6,968 nt of DNA from an uncultured Peptostreptococcaceae bacterium (GTDB lineage Bacteria; Bacillota; Clostridia; Tissierellales; Peptoniphilaceae), in contig CAMDZK010000056.1 of assembly GCA_945910665.1 (NCBI GenBank), positions 1-6,968 on the forward strand, read 5' to 3'. The notes beneath the pieces are model-generated. The model searched no databases and had not been told where the DNA came from. It saw only the letters and a program-made list of their open reading frames with translations. The position numbers were made by a program, and so were the translations under genes. Of the stretch, positions 5,394 through 6,968 are shown piece by piece. The stretch's first letter is position 1, and each line of letters starts with the position of its first letter.

Positions 5394-6895
5394 TCTCCCC
5401 TCGCAATCTGCTCGGCAATGCGAATTCCATCCACAGCGGCGGACATAATTCCTCCAGCATACCCTGCCCCTTCACCCGCTGGATACAGACCCCGAAGATT
5501 ACTTTGGAATGTCTCATCACGCAGAATTCGAACCGGTGATGAGCTCCTCGTTTCAGGTCCTTTTAATGTGGTTTGCGGGGCATCAAACCCTTTCAGCTTT
5601 CGTCCCATCAAAGGGAGAGCTTCGACAATCGAATCCACGACAAAGTTGGGTAAGCAAGCTCCTAAGGTGGAATCTTTAAAGTTTGCAATCGTCGTCGTTG
5701 GTAAGGCATAACCCTTCATTACAGTATAGGCTTTATGTTCAATTTCTTCTTGGAATTGAACCCCTGCCAAAGGATGTTCTGACTTGTAGTCTGATGTACG
5801 TACATCCACTAAAAGGCCCGCATTGGCATATTCTAAATCTCTCGCATGATAGCTCATTCCATTGCTGAGAACTTGACCGGGAGAAGAGCTCGCCATCACC
5901 ACCTCTCCACCAGGACACATGCAAAAAGTATACACACCGCGTCCATCATTTGTGCGTGCGTTGAGCTTATACTCTGCAGGTCCTAATATGTTGGCGATGT
6001 CGGCATTTCCGTATTGGCTTTCGTCGATGAGTGTTTGTGGATGTTCGATGCGTACGCCCATAGAAAATGGCTTTTGTTCCATGTGTACGCCTAAATCGTG
6101 CAATCGTTGGAAGGTATTTCTTGCACTGTGGCCCACGGCCATCACTAAATGGTCGCAGGGAATTTCTCTTTCTTCATTTTCATGGAGTACACGAACACCA
6201 CAAATGCGTTTTTCTTTGATTAAAAGATCGGTGACTTTTGTTAAAAAGAGTACTTCCCCACCCAGAGCTTTGATTTCTTCACGCAGGTTTTTCACTACAC
6301 CTTTTAATATATCGGTGCCGATATGCGGCTTTTGTTTATAAAGAATTTCTTCAGGGGCGCCAAAATTCACAAACTCTCGCAATACTTTTTGAATCCGCGG
6401 ATCGTTAATTCCCGTCGTCAGTTTTCCATCTGAAAAAGTACCTGCGCCCCCTTCGCCAAACTGAACATTGGAGTATGGATGAAGAACGCCTTCTTCCCAA
6501 AAATGGTGTACGTGCTCAGTTCGAGTATCTACATCTGCCCCTTGCTCTAGTATGATAGGCTTGTAGCCCATTTGAGCAAGCACTAAGCCACAAAACATGC
6601 CACAAGGCCCAAAGCCAGTAATCACAATCGATGCGCTTTTATCGGTCTTAGGATCTTCAAAATGATAGGTCCGGTCCTTTGGAATTTCAAGCTTTAACTT
6701 GCGATTCGTCGTAAAATCGACCGTATAGACTTTTTTAATCGCTTGTTTTTTCCGTGCATCCACCGATTCACGGACAATCTCCCAAGATTCAATCGCTTTT
6801 TCAGGAATCCCCGCTTTTTTGGCGATTTTATAGGGGAGAATCTCCGTTGTTTCGTTTAAGTTACATTTGATTTCATTGATTCTGTAAGTAACCAT
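5390..6895 (-). CDS. FAD-dependent oxidoreductase of the COG2509 type
   Basis: A 501-residue flavoprotein. The N-terminal 85 residues form a small domain ending in SVDARKK (44-50) and VYTVDF (56-61), typical of this family. The dinucleotide fold follows: TGFGPCGMFCG (93-103), with the acidic end of strand 2 in ILEQG (115-119). Family-specific blocks follow: QFGEGGAGTFSDGKL (145-159), MAVGHSARN (252-260) and FCMCPGG (324-330). The C-terminal FAD-contacting block is YPAGEGAGYAGGI (471-483). There is no signal peptide, so it is cytoplasmic. The family is widespread in anaerobes but, to my knowledge, lacks an established substrate; FAD use is predicted from motifs. I chose the ATG at 6893-6895 because it starts the conserved N-terminal domain and lies 11 bases after an apparent upstream stop at 6907. 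The frame stays open to an ATG at 6937, but those 14 extra residues overlap the preceding gene. The hydrolase gene is coupled downstream. Confidence 0.9.
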   Translation of the reverse strand: MVTYRINEIKCNLNETTEILPYKIAKKAGIPEKAIESWEIVRESVDARKKQAIKKVYTVDFTTNRKLKLEIPKDRTYHFEDPKTDKSASIVITGFGPCGMFCGLVLAQMGYKPIILEQGADVDTRTEHVHHFWEEGVLHPYSNVQFGEGGAGTFSDGKLTTGINDPRIQKVLREFVNFGAPEEILYKQKPHIGTDILKGVVKNLREEIKALGGEVLFLTKVTDLLIKEKRICGVRVLHENEEREIPCDHLVMAVGHSARNTFQRLHDLGVHMEQKPFSMGVRIEHPQTLIDESQYGNADIANILGPAEYKLNARTNDGRGVYTFCMCPGGEVVMASSSPGQVLSNGMSYHARDLEYANAGLLVDVRTSDYKSEHPLAGVQFQEEIEHKAYTVMKGYALPTTTIANFKDSTLGACLPNFVVDSIVEALPLMGRKLKGFDAPQTTLKGPETRSSSPVRILRDETFQSNLRGLYPAGEGAGYAGGIMSAAVDGIRIAEQIARGE

Positions 6896-6906
6896 TACAC
6901 TTCTTT

Positions 6907-6968
6907 CTAAAGGCATGAAAAATCTTCCATGCGCCATACTTCCGTGGCAATTTCTTCGTAAAACTCCC
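6907..6968 (-). CDS. C-terminal end of an unidentified gene entering from the right edge
   Basis: On the minus strand a frame of 19 complete codons, preceded by two edge bases, ends with TAG at 6907-6909. It encodes EFYEEIATEVWRMEDFSCL. The charged, helix-like composition looks like a genuine protein tail. Its stop lies 11 bases before the flavoprotein ATG, as expected for consecutive genes of one operon. The piece is too short to identify, and a chance open frame of this length cannot be excluded. Confidence 0.45.
   Translation of the reverse strand, partial: EFYEEIATEVWRMEDFSCL

Noticed and set aside
5269..5711. Open frames on both strands over the flavoprotein-hydrolase junction
   Set aside because: They overlap the coupled ATGA junction and conserved FAD and hydrolase motifs; composition is not protein-like.
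5919..6341. 140-codon plus-strand open frame inside the flavoprotein gene
   Set aside because: It is antisense to conserved flavoprotein motifs, with serine/cysteine/proline-rich composition typical of a shadow frame.
6896..6937. N-terminal extension of the flavoprotein to the ATG at 6937
   Set aside because: The added residues overlap the apparent tail of the upstream gene and precede the conserved family N-terminus; no good Shine-Dalgarno sits before that ATG.

Overview
The window looks like ordinary chromosomal DNA from a low-GC Gram-positive bacterium (Bacillota). The base composition is AT-rich, most starts have a strong GGAGG-type Shine-Dalgarno, intrinsic terminators end in T-runs, and a GntR/ABC/permease cassette of YtrA-YtrB type is present. 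The COG2509-type flavoprotein is a family I associate mainly with clostridia and related anaerobes, but genus and species cannot be read from this sequence. No tRNA, rRNA, insertion sequence, phage gene or CRISPR array was seen.

Layout, left to right. (1) 1-559, minus: N-terminal part of a major facilitator transporter running off the left edge. Its well-placed ATG is one base out of frame with the body, and a perfect 13-bp inverted repeat sits directly upstream. (2) 609-1781, minus: a complete two-domain ChrA-type chromate transporter. (3) 1894-2367, plus: a GNAT acetyltransferase, divergent from chrA. (4) 2369-2410: a bidirectional terminator separating it from the convergent cassette. (5) 2436-4387, minus: a tightly overlapping three-gene operon of GntR repressor, ABC ATPase and six-helix permease, with a clear sigma-A promoter whose -10 box overlaps an inverted repeat. 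(6) 4471-4500: terminator of the next operon. (7) 4500-6895, minus: an alpha/beta hydrolase translationally coupled (ATGA overlap) to an upstream FAD-dependent oxidoreductase. (8) 6907-6968, minus: the apparent last codons of another gene entering from the right edge.

How the genes work together. The GntR/ABC/permease set is probably an autoregulated export or stress-response unit, by analogy with ytr operons. The flavoprotein and hydrolase are co-translated and end at a shared terminator; their joint role is unknown. chrA and the MFS gene lie in the same direction, but the MFS gene appears to have its own operator-controlled promoter. Nothing in the window amounts to a clear new system. The most useful leads are the MFS start-region frame problem, its large palindromic operator, and the coupled flavoprotein-hydrolase pair.
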